From positions 499,001 to 563,000 of the forward strand of contig JAFEMH010000930.1 in the NCBI GenBank assembly GCA_022495995.1: a stretch of DNA of 64,000 nt, written 5' to 3'. Below the pieces are notes generated by a model. The model had not been told where the DNA came from. It was given only the letters and a program-made list of their open reading frames with translations, and searched no databases. Of this stretch, positions 11,842 to 22,367 are shown piece by piece; the stretch's first letter is position 1; the number at the start of each line of letters is the position of its first letter. The DNA comes from Adenophora triphylla var. japonica (lineage: Eukaryota > Streptophyta > Magnoliopsida > Asterales > Campanulaceae). The translations under genes were made by a program, and so were the position numbers.

Positions 11842-12190
11842 AGGTCCGAGGCGCCTAAAAAGCCATCATCATCAGGTCCGAGGCACCTAAAACGCCATCT
11901 CCAAGGTTCGAGGCACCTAAAACGCCATCTCCAAGGTTCGAGGCACCTAAAACGCCATCTTCAAGGTTTGAGGCACCTAAGACGCTATCACTAGGAAAGC
12001 GATAAATCGCAAAAATCCCCAGCAGAGCGGATACCCGTCAGACCAAAAATGGTCATTCCTATCCCCAGTAGAGCGGATAGCCATCAGACCAAAAATGGTC
12101 ATCTCTTATCCCCAAAGCAGAAGTTTCTTTCCAAAGAACCGATCGTAGAACTCGCTCATCGTGTTCGAGGCACCTAAAACGCCATCATCT
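11842..12190 (+). repeat. ~30-bp GAGGCACCTAAAACGCCATC repeats and a ~53-bp duplication
   Basis: Five consecutive units of aggtycgaggcacctaaaac (11,842-11,991) and a sixth at about 12,163. Between them a segment beginning cccagyagagcggata and containing caaaaatggtcat is present twice (about 12,017 and 12,063). This lies in the T1 3' untranslated region just before the LTR. No coding potential. Confidence 0.75.
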
Positions 12191-12207
12191 CCAGGGTTAA
12201 AGACCCG

Positions 12208-12252
12208 AACTACGATCGGCTTCGATTCCCATTCGAGATACGTAGATAGCCT
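12208..12252 (+). promoter_or_regulatory. Conserved CTACG/CGTAG structured motif, copy c
   Basis: CTACG (12,210-12,214) and CGTAG (12,241-12,245) flank a gattcccattcgagata loop. The inner pairing is weaker than in copies a and b. Confidence 0.5.
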
Positions 12253-12354
12253 ATCGCTAGGTTCACCACCCGATCACTCGATCATCCCGCCAAATATGGA
12301 GCCTTACTCTTATCGACGACCCCGCTTCCTTCGAGCGCCGTCGCCGAGGGCTAC

Positions 12355-14109
12355 CGTAAGTGCTCCAATTTGAGCTTGTTAGAATTTTCGTTAGAAAATT
12401 AACGAAAGTTATAACATTTCTAACAATTCCTAACTATCCTAACATTTCTAACAAAGTGAGGGTAAATGGGCATTGTTATTTAAGGTTAAACCTTAAAAAG
12501 AATCTTAAAAAGAAAAACAAAAGAATAAAACCACAAATAGAAATGCCGGAAACATAACTGGCCGGTCAATTTGAATTTTGAAAAGATTATTCCTTGTGTC
12601 CAAAGCCCGAAGCCGCAATTAATGAACAAAGGCACGCGATCGGATCCATCCGCGCGGACATCTTTGCTATTTTCAGAGGGCTATAAATTGAGCCCTCCAA
12701 ATCACAAAAATAAGGAGGAAGAACACATTTTGCACCGAACCTCTGGCGAAATATAGAGAGAAAACAAAGTGAGAATTCACTTCAAGAATTGTCACCATTT
12801 TCTCTCCAATCTTTCCCAACTCATACTCATCCACTCACTCTCATATTAAAGCCCTAAACACTCATACACTCAAGCCAAACACTCAAGAACACAAGAAAGA
12901 TTGGTAAACCCTCCTCCTCCTAACCCTAAATCTCAACCATGCATGCATCTTCAAACTACAAAATGTAGTTCTTTCATCTTCTTTCTCTAGATCTAAGAAG
13001 ATCACCATGGAAGACCATCTCCATGGATGATCTTCTACAAAGATCAAAATTATTTTTAAGCTTTCTTACTTTCTTGCAAAGAAAACTCATTTTCAAAACC
13101 CTAAAAACCATTTTCAAGCATAAAATCTTGATTTCAAAGGATAAAATTCCCCTTCCCAAGCAAATGAAATGCTTAGTCCTAATGTACCCCAAGGATGGTT
13201 TGGTATAGTTGATTCACCACTAAAATGTCTAGTGATCACTAACCAAAACCTAGGGAAATGGGGACAAGCATGGATGCAAAACCCCCCTTAAAATCATATT
13301 TTCTTTCTTGAGAAGTTGCTGTCCAGTAGCAATTTTCTCAGACCTCAGTCCATGGTCTTAATTTTTGGACACAGATGAACTTGGAATTTGGTGTTGACTA
13401 CAGAATACTTTTTGTAGCCAACATACAGAGCTTTCCAGACATATTTTTACCTTATTTTTTGGGTGAGTAAAACTCCTCTTTTCAAATTTTCTTTCAGAGG
13501 CTAGTTCATCAGCTTCTGAGAATCCAGATCTCATATCTGAGGTTTCCAGAAGGTTTTGACCCCTCAAATCTTCTCCAAAATGGAAAATTCCTTCGCACAA
13601 ACTTTATTTAAGGTGTCTAGAACAACTTTAATTCTCTGAGTTTATCCAGATTATGAAGTTTTAAGACCCTTGAATCCCTTTTAAAATCAAAGGTCCACTG
13701 CCTTTTTCATTCTGGCAGAAATGACTCTCAACTTCAAAAGGTCTTTTGAGTACCAAATCTCAATCCAAAAATCTTCCAAAAAATCATGGGATCAGTTTAA
13801 AGTCTTAAAAAGATATCCCAATTTTTACTTTTCTGAGTTTCAACTTATTTTGGCCAAAACACACACACACACACACACAAATGATTTTCAGCTTGGAAGA
13901 CTCGTTTTACGAGGCGCGTCGGGTGCACACTAACGTCCTTCCCGACGCGTAACATGACCTCCGAACCTAAATCTCTGATCTCGGGCTTTTTTCAAAGTTT
14001 TGGCCTTCAAAATTAAAATGGCGTGGCGACTCCGTTTTCCGGTTTTATTTGGTTTTTCAAAGAAACGCAAAAATCGAATTTTCCCGCGAATGGCAACATC
14101 ATCACAGCA
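12355..14109 (+). mobile_element. T1 3' LTR (~1.75 kb)
   Basis: The start (CGTAAGTGCTCC, with CG where TG is expected) aligns with the starts of LTR A (TGTAAGCACCC) and LTR B (TGTAAGTACCC). The end is CATCACAGCA at 14,109. Near the 3' end it carries GTGGCGACTCCG (about 14,022), an internal PBS-like copy also seen in LTRs A and B. An (AC)n tract lies at about 13,860. It is followed without gap by Athila integrase sequence. The length matches LTR B (about 1.74 kb). Confidence 0.75.
12676..12697 (+). promoter_or_regulatory. LTR TATA box inside a 7-bp inverted repeat
   Basis: TATAAAT (12,682-12,688) is the likely core promoter of the LTR. It lies between GAGGGCT (12,676-12,682) and AGCCCTC (12,691-12,697), perfect 7-base inverted repeats. 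The sense strand of LTR B has the related TATAAATAGAGCCCTCC but with a broken left arm. Confidence 0.6.
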
Positions 14110-15131
14110 TCGTGCCATTTTTTCGTTTTCTCCTTGTATAGCTTGGCACTTTCTTATGCTTCATATCGGAGTTCTTCGAGCTCTTGTAACTGTAGTCTCC
14201 GCTTTTCATCGGCTTTCGCCAAGTCATAGTTTAGGGCTTTAATTGCCCAATATGCCTTATGCTCAAGCTCTACCGGTAAATGACATGGCTTTCCATAAAC
14301 CAATCGGAAAGGAGTGGTTCCGATAGGCGTTTTAAAAGCGGTGCGATAGGCCCATAAAACATCGTTTAATTTTATTGACCAATCCTTTCTTGAACTTATT
14401 ATTGTTTTCTCCAAGATCCACTTTATTTCTCGATTTGATATTTCCACTTGCCCGCTTATTTGAGGATGATATGCGGTGCCTGTTTTATGATAGACTCCGT
14501 ACTTTTTCAATAAAGCATCAAACTGGCGGTGTGAAAAATGCGACCCTCCGTCACTTATGATGACTTTTGAAACCCCAAATCTTGGGAAAATTGTATCTTT
14601 GAAAAGCTTCATGACGACTTTTGAGTCGTTTGTTGGAGATGCTATAGCTTCCACCCATTTTGAGACGTAATCCACCGCTACCAAAATGTAATTATTGTTG
14701 AAAGATGTGGGGAATGGTCCCATGAAATCAATGCCCCAAACGTCAAAAATCTCAACTTCTAGAATATTATTGAGAGGCATTTCATTTCTTCTTGAAATGT
14801 TGCCGGTCCTTTGGCAACGATCACAAGAGATAACGAAATTTCGAGAATCTTTGAAGAGTGTGGGCCAAAAAAAACGTGATTGAAGAACCTTGGCGGCGGT
14901 TTTGGCTGTGCTTGCATGACCGCCATAGGGAGATGAATGACAATGATGAAGAATGTCATTGATCTCTTCATTAGGTACACACCGCCTAATGATTCCATCA
15001 GCGCAATGTTTAAAAAGGAGCGGATCTTTCCAAAAGTAATTTTTAATTTCTGATAAGAATCTCTTCTTTTGTTGATAACTCATTTCTGGAGGAAGAATCT
15101 TGCATGCTAGATAGTTAACAATGTCTGCAAA
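14110..15131 (-). pseudogene. Athila integrase
   Basis: From the first Met at 15,083, the N-terminal zinc-binding set is visible as H47/H56 with C87/C90 (roughly [11 protein letters not shown] then CDRC). The catalytic triad is D119 (GIDFMGP), D178 (ISDGGSHF) and E214 (QVEISNRE), with D-35-E spacing as in active integrases. It would insert the cDNA into the chromosome. Two nonsense codons disrupt it: TGA in place of an expected Trp just upstream (about 15,138), and TAA after ELRYEA (about 14,154). The frame then reads on to WHD, where T1 interrupts it. Confidence 0.9.
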
Positions 15132-15560
15132 TCAGGGAATTTCGACATTGTTTATAGCAAGAAGATGATCATCTGAAAATGAGTCATCAATGGAAAGATC
15201 ATCATTATCGGAAATTTCCAATTCCTTAGGAAGACGAGATAAATGATCCGCGACCAAATTTTCCGTTCCCTTTTTATCACGGATTTCCAAATCGAACTCT
15301 TGGAGGAGAAGGATCCACCTTATTAATCTTGGCTTAGCATCCTTCTTTGTCAACAAGTATCTAATTGCAGCGTGATCCGTGTATACGATTACCTTTGATC
15401 CCACCAAATATGACCGGAACTTATCCATAGCAAATTACGGCCAATAACTCCTTTTCTGTGGTGGCATAATTCATTTGTGCTTCATCCAGTGTTCGGCTAG
15501 CATAATATATTGCGTGTGTTTTCTTGTCTTTTCGCTGTCCCAGAACAGCTCCGATCGCAA
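15132..15560 (-). pseudogene. Athila RNase H
   Basis: The domain starts at about FEIMCDASDFAIGAVLGQ in the RT frame and continues through TLDEAQMNYATTEKELLAV. After the frame breaks at about 15,430, it goes on as [25 protein letters not shown] and [18 protein letters not shown]. The break looks like loss of one T from a T-run in the LLAV-F-A segment. All blocks of a Ty3/gypsy RNase H are present: CDAS, the TxxEKELLAV acid, and TDH. Confidence 0.88.
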
Positions 15561-16563
15561 AATCACTTGCATCGCACATTATTTCGAAAGGGAGATCCCA
15601 ATCGGGTGGTTGTACGATAGGAGCGGATATCAGAGCTTCCTTTAACCTATTAAATGATTCAAGACAAGGGCTATCAAACACAAATGGAGCATCTTTCATT
15701 AGTAGATTAGTTAAAGGTTTAGAAATTTTTGAAAAATCCTTTATAAATCGTCGGTAAAAACCGGCGTGACCAAGAAAACTTCTTATTCCTTTAACATTAA
15801 TAGGCCGAGGCAATTTCTCAATAATTTCAATCTTCGCCTTATCTACTTCTATTCCCATTTCAGACACCATATGTCCTAATACTATTCCTTCATTTACCAT
15901 AAAGTGACATTTTTTCCAATTCAAAACAAGATTCACTTCTTCACAGCGTTGCAAGACTTTAGATAAATTTTTCAAACATTCATCAAAAGAATATCCGTAA
16001 ACAGAGAAATCATCCATAAAAACTTCCATTATATTTTCTATGTAATCGAGAAAAATGGACATCATACAACGCTGAAAAGTGGCGGGAGCATTACAAAGCC
16101 CGAAAGGCATTCTCCTATAAGCGAAGGTACCATAAGGACAAGTAAAAGTAGTTTTCTCTTGATCGTCTGGATGGATAGGGATTTGGAAAAATCCGGAATA
16201 TCCGTCCAAATAACAAAAATGGGAATGTTTGGCCAATCTTTCTAGCATTTGGTCTATAAAGGGAAGGGGAAAGTGATCTTTTCGGGTGGCTTTATTTAAC
16301 TTTCTGTAATCTATACACATGCGCCAACCCGTGACAGTCTTTGTTGGGATTAATTCATCCTTATCATTTCGAATGATTGTCATTCCTCCCTTCTTAGGGA
16401 CAACTTGAACGGGGATCACCCATTTGCTATCTGAAATTGGATAGATAATGCCTGCGTCAAGTAATTTAAGGACTTCCTTTTTAACTACTTCCTTCATGTT
16501 AGGATTGAGTCTTCTTTGATGTTCAATGTTCAATGGAAGGTTTATGATCTTCCTCCAAATCAA
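15561..16563 (-). pseudogene. Athila reverse transcriptase
   Basis: The RT blocks in order are KEVLKLLDAGIIYPISDSKWVIPVQVVPKKGG, GWRMCIDYRKLNKAT, HFCYLDGYSGFFQIPI, MPFGLCNAPATFQRCM and FMDDFSVYG (residues 182-185 of the frame, the YxDD box in the F-M-D-D form common in Athila). The catalytic Asp pair is intact. The frame is separated from the upstream protease frame by a 1-base shift at about 16,530, within the DLEEDHKPSIEHQRRLN segment that both frames cover. Confidence 0.92.
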
Positions 16564-17740
16564 TCCTATGCATGCAAATTTTTGGATGAATCCCTTTTAA
16601 GTCATCTATTGTATATCCTATGGCTTTTTGATGCAACCTAAGCTCATTTAATAACTTTTCAGTTTCTAGAGGACCTAGGTTAGCATTTATAATCACAGGA
16701 TAAGTGGAGTTAGGTCCCAATAATTCATACCTTAGATTTATAGGAAGAGGTTTTAACTCAACTTGAGGTGCCTTAATTACCTCTTTTTCCTTTTTGTTGG
16801 ATGGCTCCGCTGTAGTCTCCAACTTTTCGAAATCATTGTTGCCACTAGACTTTGCTGTATCTAAAAGCATGGTATAATTTGCAATTTCTTCATCGTCACT
16901 ATCATGCAAAGTTCTCTTCCAATCTATAAGACTTTTTTCTAGCGGATCTTTAGATTGGGGACTTTCTAATTCCTTGCTAATTGATTCTAACATGTTAATG
17001 TTCAAGCAAGGGTTCTCAAGATTAGGATTTCTCATGAATTTAGACAAGTTAAACTCTATTTTATCATCTCCTACATTCAAAGTTAGGTTACCATGTTTAA
17101 CATCTATAACTGCCCCAGCTGTGGCAAGAAATGGTCTACCTAGAATTACAGGAATATGACTATCCTCTTCCATCTCGAGAACAACAAAATCAACTGGGAT
17201 GACTAATTTCCCGATTCGGCAAGGGACATCTTCCATAATACCCACTGAATATTTAATGGAACGGTCCGCTAATTGCAGGGATATGGTGGTAGGTTTCAAT
17301 CCCCCTACACCAATTTTCTTACTTACTGAAAGCGGGATGAGGCTCACGCTAGCTCCTAGGTCTAACATGGCATTATCAACATCAAATTTACCTATATTAC
17401 AAGGGATAGAGAAAGTGCCGGGATCTTTTAATTTTGGGGGTAACCTTTTTTGTAAAACAACACTTACTTCTTCCGTTAATGCAACAGTTTCATTTTCCTC
17501 TAGCTTCCTTTTGTTAGAAAGAATATCTTTGAGGAACTTAGCATAAGAAGGCATTTGTTGCAAAGCATCAGTAAAAGGTACATTAATGTAGATAGATTTT
17601 AAAACTTCTAAGAATTTTGCAAATTGTTTATCGAGTTTTGCCTTCACCAACCTTTGAGGGTAAGGTATTGGTGGATCAAAATTTCTAGTTATTTTAGGGG
17701 ATTCCGTCCCCTTATTATCCTCATCATTAATCTCAACCAC
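16523..17740 (-). pseudogene. Athila aspartic protease and Gag-Pol spacer
   Basis: Residue 127 is the catalytic Asp of AMLDLGASVSLIPLSV (D-L-G-A-S form). The flap-side block VDFVVLEMEEDSHIPVILGRPFLATAGAVIDV is complete. The C-terminal half is a hydrophilic spacer leading to the RT motif HRIDLEEDHKPSIEH. The codons upstream to 17,912 are open except for a single TAA, so gag and protease were one frame. An active polyprotein would release RT and integrase. Confidence 0.88.
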
Positions 17741-19132
17741 GGGTGGGTTTTGACTAATACTTTCTTCAATGGGACTACTTTCTTTAGGTAGACAATCAAT
17801 AAGTTCTCTCCCACTTCTAGTAACTACCGCTTTAGCATGCTCATTTAATATTTTATTATGGGCGGCTAAGTTATCAAATTTATCATTAAATAACTTAAAA
17901 CATTCCCTAAATTAAGCATTAGTCTTTTCTTGTTCATTTTTGCTTTTAACTATAAAATCCATTAAAAGATCTAATTTTGATTTAGGGGGAGAAAAAATAT
18001 TTGAAGTATTATTTAAATTTCCAAATGTGAATCCTTGATGTTGTGTAAATGGTTGCGGGTTAAGAACATTGTTATTCTTATAGGAAAAATTGGGGTGATT
18101 CCTCCATTCGGGATTGTATGTATTAGAATACACCCCTCCCTTTTGTCCAAAAGAATTAACAAAGTTCACTTGATCGTTAGAAGTAACGTCAAGTAACTCG
18201 CAGTTATCCGTACTATGTGAGTTAGACCCACATAGTTCACATAACACATTTACACTAGCAATGGGATTGACATTAAGATTTTCAAACTTTTTCAAAAGCA
18301 TGTCAACTTTAGAAGAGAGAAGAGTAACTGCATCAATATTATATTTATCGGGCGTACCTTGTTGCTGCTCCCTCTCATTTGACCATTGGTAATGGTTCAA
18401 TGCAATGTTCTCGATAAGGTCGTATGCCTCATCGACTCCCTTGTTCATCAATGCGCCTCCCGCAGCGGCATCAATGGTCTCTCTTGTTTTGAATATGAGA
18501 CCGTTGTAGAAGGTGTGAACAATCAACCACTTTTCAAGCCCGTGGTGGGGACACATTCTGAGAAGTTTCTTGAACCGCTCCCATGCATCATACAAAGTCT
18601 CACTATCTGTTTGACAGAAGTTAGTGATCTTTGTTCGTATCTGGGCAGTTTTGCTTGGTGGGAAAAATCAACCAAGGAATGCTTCTTGAATTTGGTCCCA
18701 TGTTGTTAATGAATTCTGGGGGACCGAATTCAACCATTGTTTTGCCTTATCCTTAAGAGAGAAAGGAAAAAGGCACATCCGAATTGCTTCCACCGTAACA
18801 TTTTGAATACGTGTGGTATCACAGTATTCAAGGAATGTTTGGATGTGTAGATGGGGATCTTCGAAAGCAGTGCCGCTATATTGGTTATTCATAACCATAT
18901 GCAATAGCTGCGGCTTTATCTCGAAGTGTGCCGCTCCGGCATTCGGCACAACAATAGGGGATCTAGTTCCCGGGGTACTTGGGTTAACAAAGTCCCTTAG
19001 GGTTCTAGCGGGTGTTTGCTGTTCTCCTTCCATATGTTTCTTTAAAGTTTCTCTAAATCTTCTTAATCTCTCGTGAAAGCTTCTTTCGGGTTCCGGATCA
19101 AAGTTGTCAACGTATGTCCGAGTCCGTTTCAT
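17741..19132 (-). pseudogene. Athila Gag
   Basis: It starts at the Met at 19,132 (KRTRTYVDNFDPEPERS). The capsid region has MVMNNQYSGTAFEDPHLHIQTFLEYCDT and LFPFSLKDKAKQWLNSVP. A zinc knuckle CELCGSNSHSTDNC lies at about 18,199-18,244. One TGA (18,668-18,670) replaces a codon where the family has Arg after FLG, consistent with CGA to TGA. A TAA lies at about 17,912. Gag forms the virus-like particle that packages the element RNA. Confidence 0.9.
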
Positions 19133-19258
19133 AAACTATAAGAAAAACACTTGAAGAGAAATTAAATGCAACAATTTATCGGAAGAGAAAGCAAAATAGT
19201 AAAAATAAAACAAAAACTAAAAATTATGTAGTAAAGACAAAAATAAAAGTAAACTGTT
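19133..19258 (-). other. Athila 5' leader
   Basis: A-rich sequence between PBS and the gag start. No ORF. Confidence 0.7.
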
Positions 19259-19278
19259 GTCCCCGACAACGGCGTCAA
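19259..19278 (-). promoter_or_regulatory. Athila primer binding site, tRNA-Asp type
   Basis: The minus strand reads TGACGCCGTTGTCGGGGAC, two changes from TGGCGCCGTTGCCGGGGA, the tRNA-Asp-complementary PBS usual for Athila. It lies 5-6 bases inside the LTR end, as expected for priming minus-strand cDNA synthesis. Confidence 0.8.
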
Positions 19279-20302
19279 AAACTTGTTCGGTCGAAACCTA
19301 ACGGTTTATTTATATCCGCAAGCGCACGGGCTATTGTAATATAGCGGGTGCAAGTACGAGTCGATCCCACAGAGACAAGGTTTACTTTAGGAAATATTTT
19401 TGTCTTTAGAAATTATAGAAAAGATTGGGGGAAGATAAAATTTATTTTCAGAAAAATAGAGAGAACATAAACAGAAAATACTTTAATTAAATTCTTATAA
19501 AACGAAGCATTCTCGGGATTGGAAACCATACACATCATTTTGTTCATCAAATCGTCATTGTCTTAGAGATAAAAGGTTTTCATAAAAAGCAAGGATGATA
19601 CATTCGGCTTGCACTACTTCTCACGGTCAAGCAAGTAGTGTTGTATTCTTCACTAATTATGTCCTAACTGTTTGAGATTTCCGTTTACGTTGTTCCCGCC
19701 CAGTCATTAACGGGCGTTCCGGCTTATCTCCAGCTGACCATAATTAGTAAGAACCTTTTAAGAACGAGAGTCGACATATTTTCCATTAAAGGAACATCCC
19801 TAGGCCATTGAACTACTTTCGTGATCAATGAAACCCAGTTTCTTTATATGGTTCCGTCAATCAAGATTCTCCGCTAGGTACTTCTCTCAATTGACTGAAT
19901 CATACAAATTGGACATCTCCAAAATATAAGGCATTTAGAGAATAATATAAAGAAATTGTTTAGATGAAGAAAGAAGACAAGACTTTTCATTTTAAATGAT
20001 GAACAAGTATGCTTTTGAGTTTCCAACCCCAAGAATAAGGGGGATTACTCACAAGCCATTTATAACAAATAAGCAATTAAAATAAGAGATTGAGTAAGAA
20101 TGACTTATGAATATAGAAGGCAAATGCTGGAAATGGTGCTTCACTTTATTGCTTTTCTTCCAAAGTAATTCCAAGAACAAACAATGAACTTGATCTTCAA
20201 ATCTCTTTGGAAATTGTTGTCACAAGTATTTGTATTTTCTATCTATGAAGTATTAGTGTTTTCTCTCCAAAATTTCGTATCTAAGACTGATTACAAGGGT
20301 CC

Positions 20303-20310
20303 TATTTATA
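20303..20310 (-). promoter_or_regulatory. Athila LTR TATA box
   Basis: The minus strand reads TATAAATA followed by GGACCC, about 550 bases into the LTR. This is a plausible start of U3-driven transcription. Confidence 0.6.
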
Positions 20311-20375
20311 ATTGGGAGGGGACTCTTCAATTAGGTGCCATCAAAAGGTGCCTTTACATCTGCAGTCACGACTTG

Positions 20376-20605
20376 CACGGCCGTGTCAAGGATTTTGCAC
20401 GGCCGTGTACTCTTTGGCGCCAGAATTGAATTTGAAAATGGAGACTTGCACGGCCGCTCCGAATATAGCTGCACGGCCGCTCCGAGGTTGGCACGGCCAG
20501 GACACTTCAGTGCTCGGCCACTCCATGGATTTTGGGGCCAAGATGGCCGGCCATGGCCTATGATGAACGGCCGCTCCTGAACTTGCTGCACGGCCGCTCC
20601 TCCTG
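20376..20605. promoter_or_regulatory. Cluster of CACGGCC motifs upstream of Athila TATA box
   Basis: CACGGCCGTG is a perfect palindrome at 20,376-20,385 and 20,398-20,407. TGCACGGCCGCTCC or close variants follow at about 20,449, 20,471, 20,492, 20,567 and 20,589. In the sense of the LTR the cluster lies just upstream of the TATA box, where enhancer sites are expected. Confidence 0.65.
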
Positions 20606-20856
20606 GTATTCAGCTTTGTGTGTTTATTTTGCTTGGTGTTCCTCCATCCTTTTGGACCAATTTGTCCAAGTATCCTTTGGATATAAAAAGACCCTAAAAC
20701 CTGTCTAAAATGTATGAAACATACCAAAAACGTAAAATCTAATAAAATAGCAAAAGTAAGTAAAAAGTACTAAAAACTAAATGAGAAAAGATGATTTATT
20801 TATGTAAAAGTATATAAAATCTAGGATAATTGACTATATAATAGTCACTTATCACA

Positions 20857-21505
20857 TATCCAGCAAGGCTTGAATTTTCTCGGGGTTAGCTTCAATCCCT
20901 CTTCTATTCACCAAAAATCCCAAAAACTTTCCCGCTGTCACCCCAAATGTGCACTTACTGGGGTTCAATTTCATCGAATTTTTTCTCAAATTATCAAATG
21001 TTTCTGCAAGATCCAACAGATGGTCATTCTCCTTTGTCTTGATCACCATATCATCAATATAAGCTTCAATATTTCTCCCAATCTGCGACTTGAATACCTC
21101 ATTCACCATTCTCTCGTATATCGCTCCGACATTCTTTAACCCAAACGGCATCATCTTGTAGCAAAAATTTCCTTTTGGCGTTCTGAAGGCTGTTTTCGCC
21201 CTATCCTCCTCGGCCATTTTAATCTGATGATATCCAGAGTAAGCATTAATGAAACTAAAAACTTTGTGGCCGACAATCGAATCTACCAGCTTATCAATCT
21301 TGGGAAAAGGATAACAATTCTTGGGGCAAGCCGTATTGAAATCTGTATAGTCTATACACATCCTCCATTTCTTGTTCGACTTTAACACCATAACAGGGCA
21401 CGCCAGCCAGATAGGATACTGAATCCTTTCAATGATTCCCGCCATCAACAGCTTATCAACTTCCTCCAAAACCGCCATTTCCTTCTCCGGCGACAAGTGC
21501 CTCAC
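20857..21505 (-). pseudogene. R0: Tat-type reverse transcriptase fragment, left-arm copy
   Basis: The open frame begins RHLSPEKEMAVLEEVDKLL and holds WRMCIDYTDFNTACPKNCYPFPKIDKLVD, FSFINAYSGYHQIKM, MPFGLKNVGAIYERMVN and AYIDDMVIK (the YxDD box, intact), ending LNPSKCTFGV, GKFLGFLV and ALLDM. It is cut downstream by the Athila LTR at 20,856 and upstream by LTR A at 21,506. This is the oldest layer visible. The mirrored copy is at 63,649-64,000. Confidence 0.9.
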
Positions 21506-22174
21506 TGTAAGCACCCAAATCCGGATCGTCAAAATCCGTTAAAAGTTAACCGGAATCCGTTAACTGGCCCTTTTCAGGTTAATCGGAACCCGTTAAGATC
21601 CCCATTCTCGAGTCAACGAGACATCTCGGGACTGCCCCGCGCATCCCGACATCAAAGTGTACTTAACACACGTTATCACACGTAAAGTACAGATCTCCTC
21701 GAAAAACACACTTTTCGGGGTCTTCCGGGATTTGATTTGCTGTTTTCGAGCGTCTCAACCTTCCAGAGGTCATAAATCCCTTTTACGAACTCCGTTTTGG
21801 GCCCACCACATATCAAATCGAACGCGAGAACAAGATCTATGCATATAACTAGTTTAATTAGGAAAAATAGCCAATTTGAAGAAAGGGCCGGCCAGACTGT
21901 TTTACTGGATTAAATAAAACGTGCCAGATTCAAAGATTCAATCAAACTTAAGGCCAAATGACTAAAATGTCCCCAAATTGAAGAAGGGTCTTGTAGAAAC
22001 CCCATTCTGAACACGTCGGATCATATTTATACCACTCTGAGTCTCGCTTTGAGTCAAGAAGTAGAAATCCACCATTTCGTCATGTTTCGTTAAGTTTTGA
22101 CTAACCACCGTTAGTTTGGGACTAAACTGCATACGAGATAACGAGGAAAAGACGGAATTGTCCACAGAAGCAAT

Positions 22175-22207
22175 ATCTCGCCGCGAGATGGCGTGTCTCG
22201 CGCGAGA
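22175..22207. promoter_or_regulatory. Pair of ATCTCG-CGAGAT palindromes (pair 1, in LTR A)
   Basis: ATCTCGCCGCGAGAT (22,175-22,189) and TCTCGCGCGAGA (22,196-22,207). Two more pairs with the same motif and about 20-bp spacing follow in the leader. Confidence 0.65.
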
Positions 22208-22359
22208 TATCCTCCCTCTGTAGCATGCAGAAGGCAGTTTCCTCGTCGATTTCAACCTCTTTTCGGGATAAAACTTCATCCATCCGGCCAACCAATAGAA
22301 TTTGGAGTCTGGAACCATCTTGAAGTGTTTGATCTCATCTTCAACACTTCCCCAACCCC

Positions 22360-22367
22360 TATAAATA
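22360..22367 (+). promoter_or_regulatory. LTR A TATA box
   Basis: TATAAATA in the context acccctataaatacctgg, about 850 bases into the LTR. The same site, decayed little, is at 62,732-62,739 in the mirrored LTR. Confidence 0.65.

Larger units (their letters stand above)
1..14109 (+). mobile_element. T1: Tat/Ogre-type Ty3/gypsy LTR retrotransposon, 5' part outside window, decayed
   Basis: The order is protease, linker, RT, RNase H, integrase, about 105-bp repeats, antisense genes, hairpin tandem array, 3' LTR. This is the Tat/Ogre plan of Ty3/gypsy elements: a long post-integrase region with antisense ORFs and tandem repeats. The coding part is broken by many stops and frameshifts, so the copy is old. 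The 3' LTR ends at 14,109 in CA and is followed directly by the integrase of a minus-strand Athila element, so T1 appears to be inserted in that element. A 5-bp target duplication would be tcgtg (14,110-14,114). Its partner lies before the window and could not be checked. Confidence 0.8.
14110..20856 (-). mobile_element. Athila-type Ty3/gypsy retrotransposon, minus strand, 3' end displaced by T1
   Basis: Reading leftwards from 20,856: 5' LTR, tRNA-Asp-type PBS, gag with CCHC knuckle, protease, RT with FMDDF, RNase H, integrase. The RT variant and the gag blocks (RTYVDNFDPEPERSF, LFPFSLKDKAKQWLNS) are typical of the Athila lineage. Coding is nearly complete but has four in-frame stops and two single-base frameshifts. 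The integrase C-terminus is cut at 14,110 by T1. The remaining 3' part should lie before the window. Confidence 0.9.
19284..20856 (-). mobile_element. Athila 5' LTR (~1.57 kb)
   Basis: The minus strand begins TGTGATAAGTGACTATTATA at 20,856 and ends CGAACA at 19,284, beside the PBS. The outer edge abuts a Tat RT frame that is interrupted exactly after LLDM, so the insertion point is certain on this side. The LTR contains a TATA box and a cluster of CACGGCC motifs. Confidence 0.88.

Noticed and set aside
13860..13880. (AC)n tract as a separate feature
   Set aside because: About ten units, ordinary, and inside the T1 LTR.
14018..14035. True primer binding site at GTGGCGACTCCG
   Set aside because: It lies about 85 bp inside the LTR, before the CA end at 14,109 and before another element's integrase; kept as an internal PBS-like copy. 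The same applies to about 26,350.
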